Source: Melanocharis versteri (Eukaryota; Chordata; Aves; Passeriformes; Melanocharitidae). Taken from it: DNA of 64,000 nucleotides. The stretch lies in contig VZTG01009129.1 in the NCBI GenBank assembly GCA_013397845.1, positions 278,572 to 342,571 of the forward strand. Direction: 5' to 3'. A program made the translations under genes and the position numbers. Positions 25,750 to 37,943 of this stretch are shown one piece after another; position 1 is the first letter of the stretch; every line of letters begins with the position of its first letter. The notes under the pieces are model-generated. The model did not search any database and had not been told where the DNA came from. It saw only the letters and a list, made by a program, of their open reading frames with translations.

Positions 25750-27307
25750 GTATGATCTCCCCTCTCCATTGCTGCCTCATTTTCTCTGCTGCTTGTTGTC
25801 TCTGCTGCCTGTCCCCCCCAAAACCCCACTCACTTCCTCAGCACCGTGCTCTGACCACACTTGGTTCAGGTTTTATCCTCTCCTGTCCCCTTGGTCTCTC
25901 TGTCACTCAGTTGTTCCCTCCGGGCTGGATTTGCTGTTTCAATTCATCTTCTCAGCCCTCATATCCTGTCTCAGCTCCCAGATGTACTTATCAAAACAGT
26001 GGGTTTCAGCTTTTCCCTCGGCGTGGGTGGCAGCAGAAAGCCACCCTGGGGATGCCTTCCTGGAGCAGCGACTTCAGCGCTTTGCTGGACGCAGCCAGCA
26101 GCACATGTGGAACGGGGATTAGTCACGGATGTCTGCTTGAACATGCACTCCAACACCCTGGGAGCTGGGACACCGCCTTCCTGGCCCTCGTTAGCACTGC
26201 TGACCAGCACAGGGACAGGTATTTATGGCACAGATAGGGGTGAGAGGGGCTGGCACGCCGTGACCCTGTCCTGCTGCTGGCATCGGGAGCTCCACAGCCT
26301 TGGACCATCACCACCACCAGTGGGAGGATGGAACTATGCTCAGAGTAGGCCACTGCACCCCAAACTGATGTCAAGTGGCAGCAAAAATGCACTGAGTGAC
26401 AATTATTGGGGAGTCTTGGTGTTGTGTGAGTGTTGAAGCTTCACAACAACAAGAGGTCAGAAAACTGAGCTGCGCTTTAAAGCTGATGCTTCAAAACTCG
26501 GCCACCAGCGCAGAGCTGGTAGTCTTGAACTGAAGAGTGTGTTTATCTTGTGCATATGCACAAACAAAGCTGCTGCCTCAGCCCTGGCACCGCCTGCTCT
26601 CATGTACAGACGTCCGAGGACAGAAGGGGGAATTGGTGCAGCTCCAAAGGGAGCTGGGGTGTAGGGAATCCACGTTGACAGACACAGCACATTTGTTCAA
26701 GCTTGTTTTCCTTAGACTCTAATTATATACTTTTCCACTTTTCTGGTGAGAGACCTTGTAAATTTTAATTTTTTTTTTCAAGTTAAAAAATCAAATGAGC
26801 AGTTCAGTCCTTCAGTTTACATTGCAGTAAATATTTATGACTCCATATAACTGCAGCTCAATTTCCCCTTGTTTCAGGTCCAAATTTTCCCCTCTGCACA
26901 TCTGGCCTTGCACCCAGAAGCTTTTATTCCTGTAAAAGATAAATTGGGGTTGGGATGGCTGAGCAGTGGTTGCAAGTGAGGCGTTGCAGAAGGGACTCGG
27001 TTGCTTTGGGCTCTTTGCCACCCTAAGCAAAGAAAGGTGTGACGTGCATTTCATGGAAATGCCACCAACTCCTGGGATCCAGAGAGCTCCACAGGCAGGC
27101 TCCACGTGTTCCCTTAGGGTGGAAACCTGCAGAATTGATGTTGACCTCTTTTGGAAACTTCATTCTGTGACTCAAATTTTCTTGCCCCTCTGGAAGTGGT
27201 TGTGTGGCCCTGGCATCCAACAGTGCTCGGTGAGCGGCAGTTCCAGGGCTCTGGGGCTGGGACGCTGGTTTTGGACAAACCTGCTGGGTAGTCCCAGGTA
27301 AGCCCCG

Positions 27308-27868
27308 GGGGTGGAACTCCAAAGTCCCTCTCCAGCTCTCCTGTAGGCACTGGAAGGGGCTCTGAGGTCTCCCTGGAGCCTTTTCTTCTCCAGGTTGGAC
27401 ATTCCCAGCCTGGCTCCAGAGCAGAGGGGCTCCAGCCCTTGGGGCATCTCCGTGGTTTCCTCTGGACTGGCTCCAGCAGCTCCACGTCCTTCTTGTGTTG
27501 ATGGCCCCAGAGCTGGAAGCTCTGCAGGAAGGGGTCTCAGGAGAGTGGAATAGAGGGACAGAATCCCTTCCCTCAGCCTGCTGCTCACAATTCTTGCACT
27601 GCAGCCCTGGACACGTTTGGCTTTCTGGGCCAGCAGTTCACACTGCTGGGTTTTATGGAGCTTTTCATCAGCCAACACCCCCAGTCCTCCCCAGGAATAG
27701 TCTTGATCCCTTCTCTGCCCAGCCTGTGCTTGAGATTGCCTGACCCAGGTGCAGGACATTGCCTGACCCAGGCGCAGGACGCTGCCTTGGCCCTGCTGAG
27801 CTTCGTGGGCCCGTCTCCCCAGCCTGCCCAGGTCCCTCTGGGTGGTGTCCCATCCCTCCAGGTGCTGA
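27308..27868 (-). mobile_element. CR1 LINE fragment with ORF2 C-terminal remnant
   Basis: Read on the minus strand the frame includes SNLEKKRLQGDLRA and YRRAGEGLW, matching the C-terminal part of the CR1 reverse-transcriptase ORF (usually LEKRRLRGDL, YRKAGEGLF). The frame is broken and truncated. A 23-bp tandem duplication with one mismatch sits inside (27735-27757 and 27758-27780). Confidence 0.85.
27735..27780 (+). repeat. 23-bp tandem duplication inside a CR1 copy
   Basis: ATTGCCTGACCCAGGTGCAG plus GAC occurs twice (27735-27757 and 27758-27780) with one T/C difference. Confidence 0.9.
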
Positions 27869-28753
27869 CTGCACCAGTCAGGAATGGCGTGTCAGGGAAG
27901 TTACTCCCACTTCGTTTTCCTACAACTGTACCTGATGAATTTGAAGGCGAGAAATATTTGCTGACATTTGCCATGTGGAGCAGTGGTGTGTTCACAACTC
28001 AGCCAGAAAACAGCCCAGAGCAGTTGGAGTGGAAGGAATCGGGATCGTGTTCCGCTTGGGCAGCCAGCTGTGCTCTGTACTTTGATTTGTTTCCAGCCTA
28101 CAACTCAGTTTTTGCTAAAGAGGAAGGAACTTCCCTGGCAAGGGTAACACAAGGAGAGGGTCCATGAAAAGGTAGAGTTTACTGATTTAGCTAAACCAGC
28201 ATATTTTTCCTGGGTAGGTGAACGCAGGGAGGACGATGCCTTCCAGCCGTGTTTCAGCAGCACTGCTCTGGCCCAGTGCTATTTGTGGCTCAGGTGCTTT
28301 GTTCACGAGAGGTCCCAAAGGGGTGGGAGGGGAGCAGGTGCCTCAGCTTTCCTGTTTCAGCCTTTGTGTGGCTGTGAGGCTGCCTGGAGCAGGGGCAGCC
28401 TGCCAGGGCCAGGGCAGGCAGGGCTTTTCCATCCAAAAAGCGAGAGCACGGCGGCCCCACTTCTGCCTCGTCAGCAGCTGGCTGAGGATCAGCCACAACT
28501 TGTCTTTTTGGAAGCACAGGGCATAATTTGGAGAGGCAGGAAGTCAAGGCCAGCTCTCTGGATTGTGTGAGAAAGGAGCACTCACTGGACCTTTGCTGGG
28601 ACAGCCGTCTCGTACCATCTAAATGCTTCTCTTGGGTGGAAAGTGGGGGGCTCCCATCCAGATGTTGTTCACACCAGCTCAAGCCCCTTGTTCACCTATA
28701 ATGTGTATGGTGGTAGATGGACCAGAAGCCACCGTGAGTGGGCCAGTGTGGGC

Positions 28754-28797
28754 TGGAGATGCAGGAGGAGTGAGGTGGAGATGCAGGAGGAGTGAGG
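28754..28797 (+). repeat. 22-bp direct repeat, two copies
   Basis: The unit TGGAGATGCAGGAGGAGTGA plus GG occurs at 28754-28775 and 28776-28797 without mismatch. It is a small intronic minisatellite. Confidence 0.92.
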
Positions 28798-29837
28798 TGG
28801 TTCAAAGGTGCAGATCATCTGAGCCTGTGAGCTTCTGCTCAGGGCACAAGCTCTAGGACCCCCCTGACCCCACTGCCACTGCACTGCCACACTGCCCAGG
28901 GCACCCAGGAGGTCTCTGGCACCTGGGATTAATAAAAATAAAAAGATTATATTCTTACCTGAAGATTTCCGCAAGACAGGCACAGGTAATTCTTACTTCT
29001 TTTTCCTTGATCAAGCCTTGTATATTCCCTCTAATAGTTCTGGATGTTCCTATTTCATATCTGGGGAAAATAGAGCAGCAGAGAACCCGAAAGCTGTGCC
29101 TTGAGCACTGCCTGTGAGCCCAGAGATCCTTCCCCATGGGCACTGAAATGGAAAGATGTGAGGCCAGGTGGGTGGAAGAGCTGAACACACATAGCTGTGG
29201 GCACAGTTTAAATTGGCATCGTCGCTTTAACAGGGACAGCAGGATTTCAGTGGGGTTCACTAATTTGGGATGCTCCAAATCTGCGGTAAATATGACAACA
29301 GATCTTGCTGTTTCCATCTCTTGACTTAGTACCTTGCCCTGAGGACCATCTCCTCTCTTTGTGCCTGGAGTCTGTGAGAGGACAAGTCTAGAAACTGGTT
29401 TCTGTGAGGCTGTGGGTTAACCAGAACAGTGGAGATAAACAAAAGGAACGTCAGGAGCCGAGGGCTCCCCACTGGAGCGTGCATGATGGCTGTTACATAA
29501 GCAAGTCCAGAGTGCTGTAAAAGCCATTGGGTGTGTGAGGGGTTTTTCCTCAGGGGAGTGCTGTCAGAACTGTCACACATCTGCAGCTCAGACCTGGGCA
29601 CCGCCACTCACAGCACAGCCCTCCACGTGTCAGCGTGGCATCTGAGCAAACCGAGGTTGGGAACCTCCTGTAAGCCTTCATGCAGCCCTTCAGCTTGTCC
29701 TGCATCTGTCTGTGGCTTCCCGCTGGCCTCCTGGGTTCCAGGCTGGGAGCGCAGCCCTCCGGGTCCAGCTGGAAGCTGGGGGGTGCACAGCGTGCACTGT
29801 GATGTCAGCGTCTCTCTGCTGTGTGGTGAAGTGTCCT

Positions 29838-30100
29838 CAAGTTGCACCAGGGGTGGTTTAGATTAGATATTAGGAAAAATTTCTTCACTGGAAGGGTGGT
29901 CTGGCACTGGAACAGGCTGCCCAAGGAAGTGTGGAATTACCATCCCTGGAAGTGCTCAGAAGCCGTGTGGGTGTGGCACTCCAGGACATGGTTTGGTGGT
30001 GAACACAGCGGTGCTGGGCTGATGGTTGGACTCAATGAACTCTTGGAGTCCTTTTCCAGCCCTAATTCTGCTGTGATTCTGCGTTGGTAGCACAGACGTG
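29838..30100 (+). mobile_element. CR1 LINE fragment with ORF2 C-terminal remnant
   Basis: The translated frame reads WFRLDIRKNFFTGRVVWHW then NRLPKEV, the hallmark C-terminus of CR1 ORF2, followed by the noncoding tail ending in CTGTGATTCTGCG near 30084. It is 5'-truncated and the frame is degraded after NRLPKEV. Its last segment plus 17 flanking bases is exactly duplicated downstream. Confidence 0.92.
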
Positions 30101-30173
30101 GGACTCAATGAACTCTTGGAGTCCTTTTCCAGCCCTAATTCTGCTGTGATTCTGCGTTGGTAGCACAGACGTG
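30028..30173 (+). repeat. Exact 73-bp tandem duplication
   Basis: Bases 30028-30100 and 30101-30173 are identical and directly adjacent. The unit holds the last 57 or so bases of the CR1 copy at 29838 plus unique flank ending CACAGACGTG. Complete identity indicates a recent duplication or an assembly artefact. Confidence 0.95.
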
Positions 30174-32744
30174 CCTTTCACTGCGCTGGAGCAGCCGAGG
30201 GGTTAACTGCAGCCTGTGGCTGCAGCCTCATCGGTCTGGATGTGTCCTTAGATGAGGTCATATGAATTTCTTTGGGCAGCCTCTATTCCCCTTTGTCTGA
30301 GGCACCAAACCGGCCACCCCAGCTGTGCAGCTCTCCTGCCAAAGTGTCCCCATGCACCACCCGCTCCCCTCGGGCTCCCTGGTGACAAACCCTCGCTTGA
30401 CACGTGTCCCTCCATCACACATGGCCTTTCTCCTCACCAGGGCAGAGCAACAGAGGGTGCAGCTTGGTCACCAGCCAGCCTGGAGAGGCCCTTCTGCAGC
30501 TCTGTAGGTGATCCCAGCTCTGGGCAGCAAGAAGTTAAAGCAGCAAGGCTGCTCCCAGCTCAGGTGCCTGATTCCTGCACGGACACACACGGGGGACTTG
30601 TGTAACGCTGGCACGTGGACTCTGAGCTGCCTGGCAGAGTCCTGTGGGGCTCCCACGTGCTCCCAGCAGAGCTGTGTGTTACTCACAGGGGCTGAGGGAG
30701 CGTGGGTGCCTGAGTGCACAGCTGAGAAATTCTGGGATAGTGCTGCGTGCCCTGGGCTGTTTGCTGGTGAGGGAATGTGCTGAGCACTGGCTGCTTGTCC
30801 TGTTCCCTTATAACACCTCTAAATTCATCTCCAGTCTCGTGTATAATCTCTTTGAGTCCCCAAAGTGTCCTGAACACCAGAGGTGAGGAGGTAGATCTCG
30901 ATGCTTTTCCCACAGCACCTGGCTCTGTGCGCTCTGGTGTGAGGAAACCAGACAGTAAAATATAAATCAGTGGTTCAGGAATGACTGGGGCTTAAATGCT
31001 CTGTAATGTTTGGGGGCTTCAGCTGCTGACTGTGTTTTAAGATAGCAATTTTCCGCAATGGAGCGTGATACAGATCTGTTGATGAGTGCTGACAAGGTCC
31101 ACAGGGCTCCCCCGAGGAAAGGAAATGTAGAAGTGCAGTGTGGCTCCTCCAGGACAGGAGCAGCAGTCCTTGAGCAAGGTTATTTCTCACCTCGGGACCA
31201 GACATCTCTGGAGGAAGCCTTGAGAGCCCTCTCAATAGAGCCTGGCATCAGGTGCAGCAGAGAAAGCAGAGAGGAATGGCACTGGAGTGTGAGTTTATCT
31301 CATTTGTCTTCTCCCCTTTTGAAGGATGGGGGAAAGTATCCAGAGTCCTCCAGAGTAAAACAGTGCTGAGAGAGAAATATGTTCGTTGTCACCTCTGCCA
31401 GCCCCAGCCATGCCCTGCGAGGGCACAGCTGTGCTGGCACCGGGCTGACTCCAGGTGCCTGTGCAGGAGCTGACGGGGCAGTGGAGGGGACCCTCCTGGG
31501 GCTGGTGGCACTGACAGGACACACTTCCAGCACAGGTGTCGGTGGGCACTGGAGGAGTGGGACAGCTGTGGGACTGTGTGAGTGCAGCACCTGGCAGGGG
31601 GGACTCTCTGTTCACTGAGGAGCAGGGGGAAAATGGATGGAAGGAGGAAGGAGGGCTGGCGTGTCCTGCCCTGCTCTGTGTGTGCCAGCCCGTGAGTGCT
31701 GGTTACCTCAGCAGCTGTGTGTGGCCACGTTTCTCTCAGCTGACTACACGAGTCTCTCCCGGGTGTTTATTTTCTTCATCTTTTTGCTGCTGGAGTGCCA
31801 GTTTGCAAACTGCCCTCGGGCACGTTGGCAGGCCAGCTCGTGGCTGCTCAGCTTTCCCCCTTGCCCTCAAAGCCTGCTGTCCCTCATCCCAAGGGCAGAG
31901 GCCAATTCCTGAGCCCTGGCTGCCCACCACAGCCTCCTCTGAGCCTCCAGGGTTCTTACCAATCCCCAAACTGTGCCTTAGGCAGAGAGCACGCATTTGC
32001 TCCTGGCTGTATTTATCTGGTGAGCAGGCTGCAGGAGGCTCTGCCCTTTGTCGCAGGGATGACTTGCTTGGAAGGCAGCTCTGCAGTGGGTTTGGTGGAT
32101 GGAGCACTGTGGATGTTCTGGGATGACCCGCAGCGTGTGAAGTGTCTCTGCCAAAATTTTGATAGCCATGAAAGCAGTAAGTGAGCTCTAAGAAAAGCAC
32201 CAGGAGCAAGAGACACTCCTGATGGACCAACTCAGTGGAGCAGTCCTCCTTGGATTAAATTTTTTGTTGTTTGATTGCTGGTCAAAAGTGTTTTATGATG
32301 CTCACAGAGGAGCCCAGGCTGGGATGATTCTCCTGCTAAATGAAAATAGGGTCTGCTGCCCAGTTTTGGGGTGTTTTCTTCCCTTCAGTGGATCATCCCT
32401 ATTTCAGCAATGGGGACTTAAGGCCAGGGAAGGTGGTGGTGGTGCCCTTGCTGTGTCCCCCCAAGGCAGCACCTCTCTGTGCTGCAGTGCAGTAACATGG
32501 TGAAATCCATCAGAGAGCCCCTTCCTGGGGCGTTCCTAACAGAAACCCTTTGAAACTCCGTGTGTTTGGGATGCACCTAAAGGAAGTAAAACAAACATCT
32601 CAGCAGGTTTGTCCTCATGTGAGGTCTCCCCTCCATTCCAAGGAGCTGCTTCAGTGTGCAGGAGCAGTGTGGCATCCCACACTCCTGTGCTGCCTGTGTG
32701 CAAAGTGCCCAGAAATTGTGCAGCTTTTACACTGCACCAGATCA

Positions 32745-33215
32745 CTCAGAGCCACATCCAGCCTGGCCTTGAACCCCACCCAACCCCGACTTGAGTGCTT
32801 CCAGGGATGGGGCACCCACATCTTCTCTGGACAATCTGTGCCAGGGCCTCACCACCCTCACAGGGAAGAATTTCTTCCTGATACCTGAACTAAACCCTGC
32901 CCTCTGGCAGTGGGAAGCTGTTCCCCTTGTCCTGGCACTCCAGGCCCTTGTCCCCAGTCCCTCTCCAGCTCTCTTGGAGCCCCTTCAGGCCCTGGCAGGG
33001 GCTCTGAGATCTCCCTGGAGCCTTCTCTTCTCCAGGTGAGCACCCCCAGCTCTCAGCCTGTTTCCACAGCAGAGATGCTGCAGCCCTTGTGGTCTCTTCA
33101 TGGTTTCCTCTGGACTCTCTTGAGCAAGTCCGTGTCCTTCTGATGCTGGGGACCCCAGAGCTGGGCACAGTGACCCAGCTGGGGTCTCACCAGAGCTGAG
33201 TAGAGGAGCAAATTC
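32745..33215 (-). mobile_element. CR1 LINE fragment, reverse orientation
   Basis: CR1 blocks are plain: TTCCAGGGATGGGGCACCCA, GAAGAATTTCTTCCTGATAC, CTCCAGCTCTCTTGGAGCCC and GGTTTCCTCTGGACTC. The extreme 3' terminus is missing and the 5' side is truncated. It shares the body with the copy at 27308. Confidence 0.9.
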
Positions 33216-36200
33216 AGCAGTGCCCCACGGAGCCCTGCCCTCCCCAGCAGGGAATGACCACAGACCTTCAGGCGTGGAGTGACCCCCTGTTTGGGGCTCT
33301 CGAGGAGGGTCAAGAGGGCAAGAGTAGTGGGAGGGAGGGAAGGGAGGAAAACATCAGCAGAGGACTGTGGAAGAGTTAATATTTATCTGAACCTGCCTGT
33401 GCTCCCCCAGGAGGGTGAGGAGTGTCCAGTCCTGCCTCGCCTCTCGCTCTGCCCTGCCAGCTGCTGTTAATTCCTCAGCACAGGAGTGTTAAAGAGTGAG
33501 CAGAGAGCCTGGGGAGGAGCAAGGGATTTCAGCAGTTTGAGGCTTTCAGGCAGAGAGGTTGAGAGCCAGCACGGAGGAGAGTTTAACAGGGACTGTTCTT
33601 AAAGATAAATTCCTCTATGGGAAACTCTGTGGGCATCAGGGGCTGTGTGGGACTGGGGCAGGAGAGGCCGTGTGCTGCTGCTGTCACAGCCGTCCCCTGC
33701 TGCCACTGCCACCCCAGCTCTGCAGGGTGATGAGCTTTGCATCCTGGGCGAGGTCTCTGGCTTAGGAAAGCTAGTAACTCAGGAGGATCTGAGTGATTTG
33801 TGTTCCTCTGTGTTGAACAAATACAGGTTTTCGTAAGAAATAGCCCGGGAGTGGCAAAATAGTGCTTGGCAGCAGATGTGGAGCAGCTGAGAGCTGCAGC
33901 CCTGGGCAGGGCAGCTCCTTGTCTGCCCAGATGGGAGAGGGGGAAGGAGGCAAAGAAACACCTGGCAAAGAGCAGGGCAGCAGCATTTGGAGTGTGAGTA
34001 CCTCCCTTGGAAAGAGGAGGATCTCCTTGGTTTGGTTTTAATTTTTTTCCAAATCAGAAGGACAACTTCAGCCAATGTTTTCTTTCTTCCCCATCATCAA
34101 GGCTCATATAAATGTAAAATAAAGGTTTTTGGAGCACACAGTCCATGGAGGCTCAGATACACTCATTGCTGGCTGGGTCCAGCCTGGGGGTAAAAGGCAT
34201 AGAGGGAATATAATGGAGTAACACTTGATTGAGTTTGGATTTGTATTTCCTCATGTGAAAATGGTTCACTAAACATAATTTGATTTAGGAATGCTGTGCT
34301 CTGCCACACTGTCCTCCCTCTGTGCTCTCCTCCCAGATATCCTGTGCTGCAGATAGCTGAGATAGCTTGTGAAAGAACCAGTTGAATTTCCATTTTTCCT
34401 GCCTCTCTAGGCCCTGGAGGTCTTTGGCTGCTCTGGCTGCTTCCTGCACCTTTGCCAGTGCAGCCTGAACCTCTGATCCCTGACTGGCCTTGCAGCATTC
34501 ATCCTCTCCAGCTCAGGGCTGGGGTTATGAGGTGACACCTGGCTGACGTGCTAAAACCCTGGTGGAAGGGGTCAGCTGTGACTGAGGAACTGCACTGATC
34601 TAGGCAGGAAAGAAAACAGCTTTTCTGTCAGATGAAATGCCCCAGGAACATAATCCCAGCATAAAACTGGGGAGGCAGACAAGGAATGGCAAATAGGATC
34701 TACCTGGACACCTGCAGGTGTCTGTAGCACTGCGTGGCTGGGGACAGTGTCAATAGTCCTGAACCCTGTCCTGGCTGCCCAGTGCTGCCCTGCAGCAGCA
34801 GCAGCCCCCACGGTCCCTGCTGATCTCTGTGTTCCTGTACAAAGAGCAGCTCCTGGCTTGGCAGAGGGCTGGGGCGTTGCTGGGCGAGCCTCGCAGAGGT
34901 GTGTGAGAGAGAAGGCTCGGGCTGAGCCTGGCGCAGGGCTCGGCTGACTTTCTTTTTTGTGATTTCCTTCCTTGCTTTCTCTGCACCTGGCAGTGCTTCC
35001 CGCAGGCTGCCAGCACTGGCAATGTCCAAACCTGAGAGGGAAAGTGTGTGCACCCCGTGGCAGCCCCGTGAGCACAGGGTGGCAGCAGAGCAGGGCTCCT
35101 GCTTTGTGTCAGATCACTGTTTGCACATGGAAGTTGGGCTTGTTTTTACAGCAGATAGTAGTGGCTTCCTTAAAGTTGCTCCTGCCTCTTCCCTCTCTTT
35201 GTGGCTTTCCTAAAAATTAGCCCTGGGGGGTTTGAACCCCAAGAAAGCAGCCCTGGCCAGGGGAGAGAGTTCTCTGTCCCCTTCCTAAAATCTGGGTGTG
35301 CCTGACTTCCCCGCACCCTTTAGCAGTACTACTAGAAAATGGAATATATATTTTCTTTCGCTGTACAGACTTGTACAGTGCACAGACCACTGAACACACA
35401 TTTGAACAGGCATTTGAGGAGCTTCTCAAAAACTATGAAAAATGGGGAATCCCCAGCCCTGGAACATGAGGGTCACTGGAACCACACCTCTGAAGGGAGC
35501 AAACCCCTATGTTGACATCACCAGCGTGGGGTACCACTCTCCCAATCACAGGCACCCCATTATTTGCCTGTTAGTGCTTTGTGAGAGACACACGACTGCA
35601 CCTTTAAAGTGAATCCATTAAAAATTGCATGAGTTCTTCAGGTCTGAATGAGAGCAGCTCCCTGGAGGTTCTGTGCATTTCAAGCCCAATTGCATTAACC
35701 ACAGTTTGGGTTCACATCCCTGAGTGCCTCCCGGTGAGCTGCCCTGCAAGGAGCGGTGCCTTTATCCTTCCTAACCACCTGGGTCTTGATGGGTTAAAGT
35801 TCGGAGGTTAAAATGCGTGCTGCCCCCATCCCTTCTTCCTTTCCATTCACCTTCTTCCTTTCCCCGTCCTTCCCCGGGGTTTTCCCTTCCTCTCCAGCCT
35901 CAGGAGCTTGGCCCTGAGGCTGCTTGCTGGAGGCAGTGCGGTGGGGTTTGTGCTCCACGGCGCTGTGCAGCTCCCCCGTGTCCTTGCTTTGTGTTCAGCA
36001 CCTCTGAGGTCTCGGCAGGAAACGCGGGCTGAGCCTGTGAATGGGAAAACGTTGCTTATTGTCCCCTCCAATGCCTTGGGCCCTGGCAGCAGGAACAGGC
36101 AGAGCTTTGCTAGCAAAGAGTGAATGAACGGGAATTTGGGAAGGAATCGAAACTCCTCTGCCCAGGGAATGACATGCTGGGGGAGAGAGGGACATCAGAG

Positions 36201-37210
36201 AGAAAATTCCTGGGGGACTGGGCTGTCCTGGGGCTGCTCCCACCGGCTCCCTGCTGCCTGCTGGGATGTGCAGGGGGTGCTGCGGGCTGGGGGGCTGGGC
36301 TGACCCCACAACTGGATGCTGGCTGCTCCTCCCTCTCATCTGGGGATGCTGATGCTGCACCAGCTGCTGAGCAGGACGAACTCTCCATATTGAAAAGTGA
36401 TAGAATGTAGGCCCAGGCTGTCCAAAGGTTTCAGCAGAGCCTGGAGTCTTTCCTTGGAGGTTTATTCACCCACCTGTCCTTCTGCCCATGGCATGAGAGC
36501 AGGGCCAAGCTGTGTCACAGCCGTCACACTTGGGTTCTTCCATGTGAACTTGTGAGTTTTTTGGGGCCAAAACTGTCACCTGGACCATGTGTATCACACA
36601 GGGGTCCTGTCAGCACACCTGGCCTGTGGAACAGCTGTGCCTTCCATCCCAGCACTGCCTTGGGATGGGGGTTGAGCGGTTTCTTTGCCGGCTCTGGGGG
36701 TGGAGGTTGTGCCCCTGCATCTGGCGGGGTGATTATCGATAGGAATCGGTGTCGGATGGCTCGGGAGGGTCGTGCAGGGTGTTCGGGCAGGGGGCAGCCC
36801 CGCTGGAGGTGCTAACGCCGTGTCCCCGCTGCCTGCCCGGGCCGGCGGCCAAATGGAAGTTTCCGTGTGGGCCAGCCCATCTCTGCAGCCACGCATCCAT
36901 CCCTCCCATCCCGCCGGGCAGAGGAGCACCGGGCACCAGGCTCTGCAGGGCTGCTCCGTTCCCTCCGCCGCCCCGTGCCCTGCCCGGGCATCCCAGGGAG
37001 GCAAAACCGCTCTCACATCCCACCTCAGCTCCGCCGCGGCACCGGGGACAACACCGAGAGCTCCTGCCCGGAGCAGAGACTTTCACAATCGCTTCTGGCA
37101 GGCTCGGAAATCCTGCTGCTCGCTGCCTTGCCGTGGGGAGGAGGGAGAAGCGGTGCCAGGGCCGGCGGGGAAGCCCCCGAGGGGCTGCACAGGACCGGGT
37201 CCCGCCTGGT

Positions 37211-37237
37211 AGCAGCAGCAGCAGCAGCAGCAGCAGC
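37211..37237 (+). repeat. AGC trinucleotide run, nine units
   Basis: Nine perfect AGC units lie in the CpG-rich region upstream of the presumed v3 transcription start. It is not in a known coding frame. Confidence 0.93.
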
Positions 37238-37859
37238 CCGTGATGCTGTGCTTGGAATGAAGTCAGCCTGCATCAGCCGAATAGTTTATGCATGAATCGG
37301 AACTTCAGACCTGGCAGAGCGGGGGGAGCGCGCAGGATCTGCGCTCTTTTAAAGCGCTGGAGCCAAGGAAGGAGGAGGGGATAGAGGAAATAGCAGGAAA
37401 ATAAGGCTGGGGAAGTGGGGAGAGATTTGAGAAGCTGGATGAGTTGTTCGCTGTGTTATTGTGAGGAGCCAAGTTCCTTAAGCATCTCCTGGTGGATATT
37501 AAGAGGGAGCTGTGGAGGCTGGAGCGTTCCCCTGGACACTCGCACGCTGTAGCTTTAAGACTGTTTTACAGAGGACTCGGGATTTCCAGTTTTCCTGCGC
37601 CTGGTGGAGAATTTCAGGGAGTTACAGGATTTTTCGGGTCATGTACCCCCTTTTTCTTTCTTCTTCGTCCTTTCTCTTTCTGTCTTACTCTTCTTTTTCA
37701 TTTCAAAGAGACAAAGCTACTTCAGTTTGGAGCACAAACATATGATCAGCACATGGAAATGTGGTAATTTGGATGCATTCATGATTGCAACAGATTGAAG
37801 AAATTAGACCAGACAAAGAGCTTTTTTTGGAAGAGGAGGAGGAGGAGGCAAGGCAAGGA

Positions 37860-37886
37860 GGGAGGGAGAGTGGGGGAAAGAAGGGG
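37860..37886 (+). promoter_or_regulatory. Potential G-quadruplex in the v3 leader
   Basis: Four G-runs of three or more (37860-37862, 37864-37866, 37872-37876, 37883-37886) are separated by loops of 1, 5 and 6 bases, fitting the usual G3+N1-7 pattern. It is on the sense strand 58 bases before the v3 ATG, so it could form in DNA or in the mRNA leader. Formation is predicted only. Confidence 0.45.
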
Positions 37887-37943
37887 ACGCCACCGAAAAA
37901 AGGGACGGCCGTGACACGCGGATGCTAAATATATCCCGTAGTA

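Larger units (their letters stand above)
24758..37943 (+). other. SEPTIN9: Intronic DNA between exon 2 and the v3 first exon
   Basis: For the long isoform this is the start of the intron after exon 2. It contains CR1 fragments at 25682-25749, 27308-27868, 29838-30100 and 32745-33215, a 22-bp repeat at 28754-28797, the 73-bp duplication at 30028-30173, a CTCF-like site at 25547-25560, and from about 36740 the v3 promoter and leader. The stretches 25750-27300, 27870-29830, 30180-32740 and 33220-36740 show no exon or nameable repeat. Confidence 0.8.
36740..37943 (+). promoter_or_regulatory. SEPTIN9: CpG-rich promoter and long 5' leader of septin-9 v3
   Basis: CpG density rises from about 36740 and stays high to about 37360. 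A TATA-like TTTTAAAG lies at 37347-37354, so a start near 37380 would give a leader of about 560 bases. Within it are upstream ATGs at 37439 (37 codons, ending 37552), 37641 (34 codons, ending 37745), about 37743 and 37922. A homopurine stretch spans about 37830-37890. Nine AGC units lie at 37211-37237, just upstream of the presumed start. CpG-rich sequence resumes after the exon (about 38200-39240), so the island probably spans the exon. The promoter role is inferred from location before the v3 exon. Confidence 0.65.

Noticed and set aside
27172..27759. Minus-strand open frame of 195 codons
   Set aside because: It lies within a CR1 fragment; the recognisable part is degraded ORF2, not a host gene.
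28955..29317. Possible minus-strand exon with a strong donor (CTTCAG then GTAAGAAT)
   Set aside because: The open frame has no recognisable protein and no supporting second exon; single good donors are common by chance.
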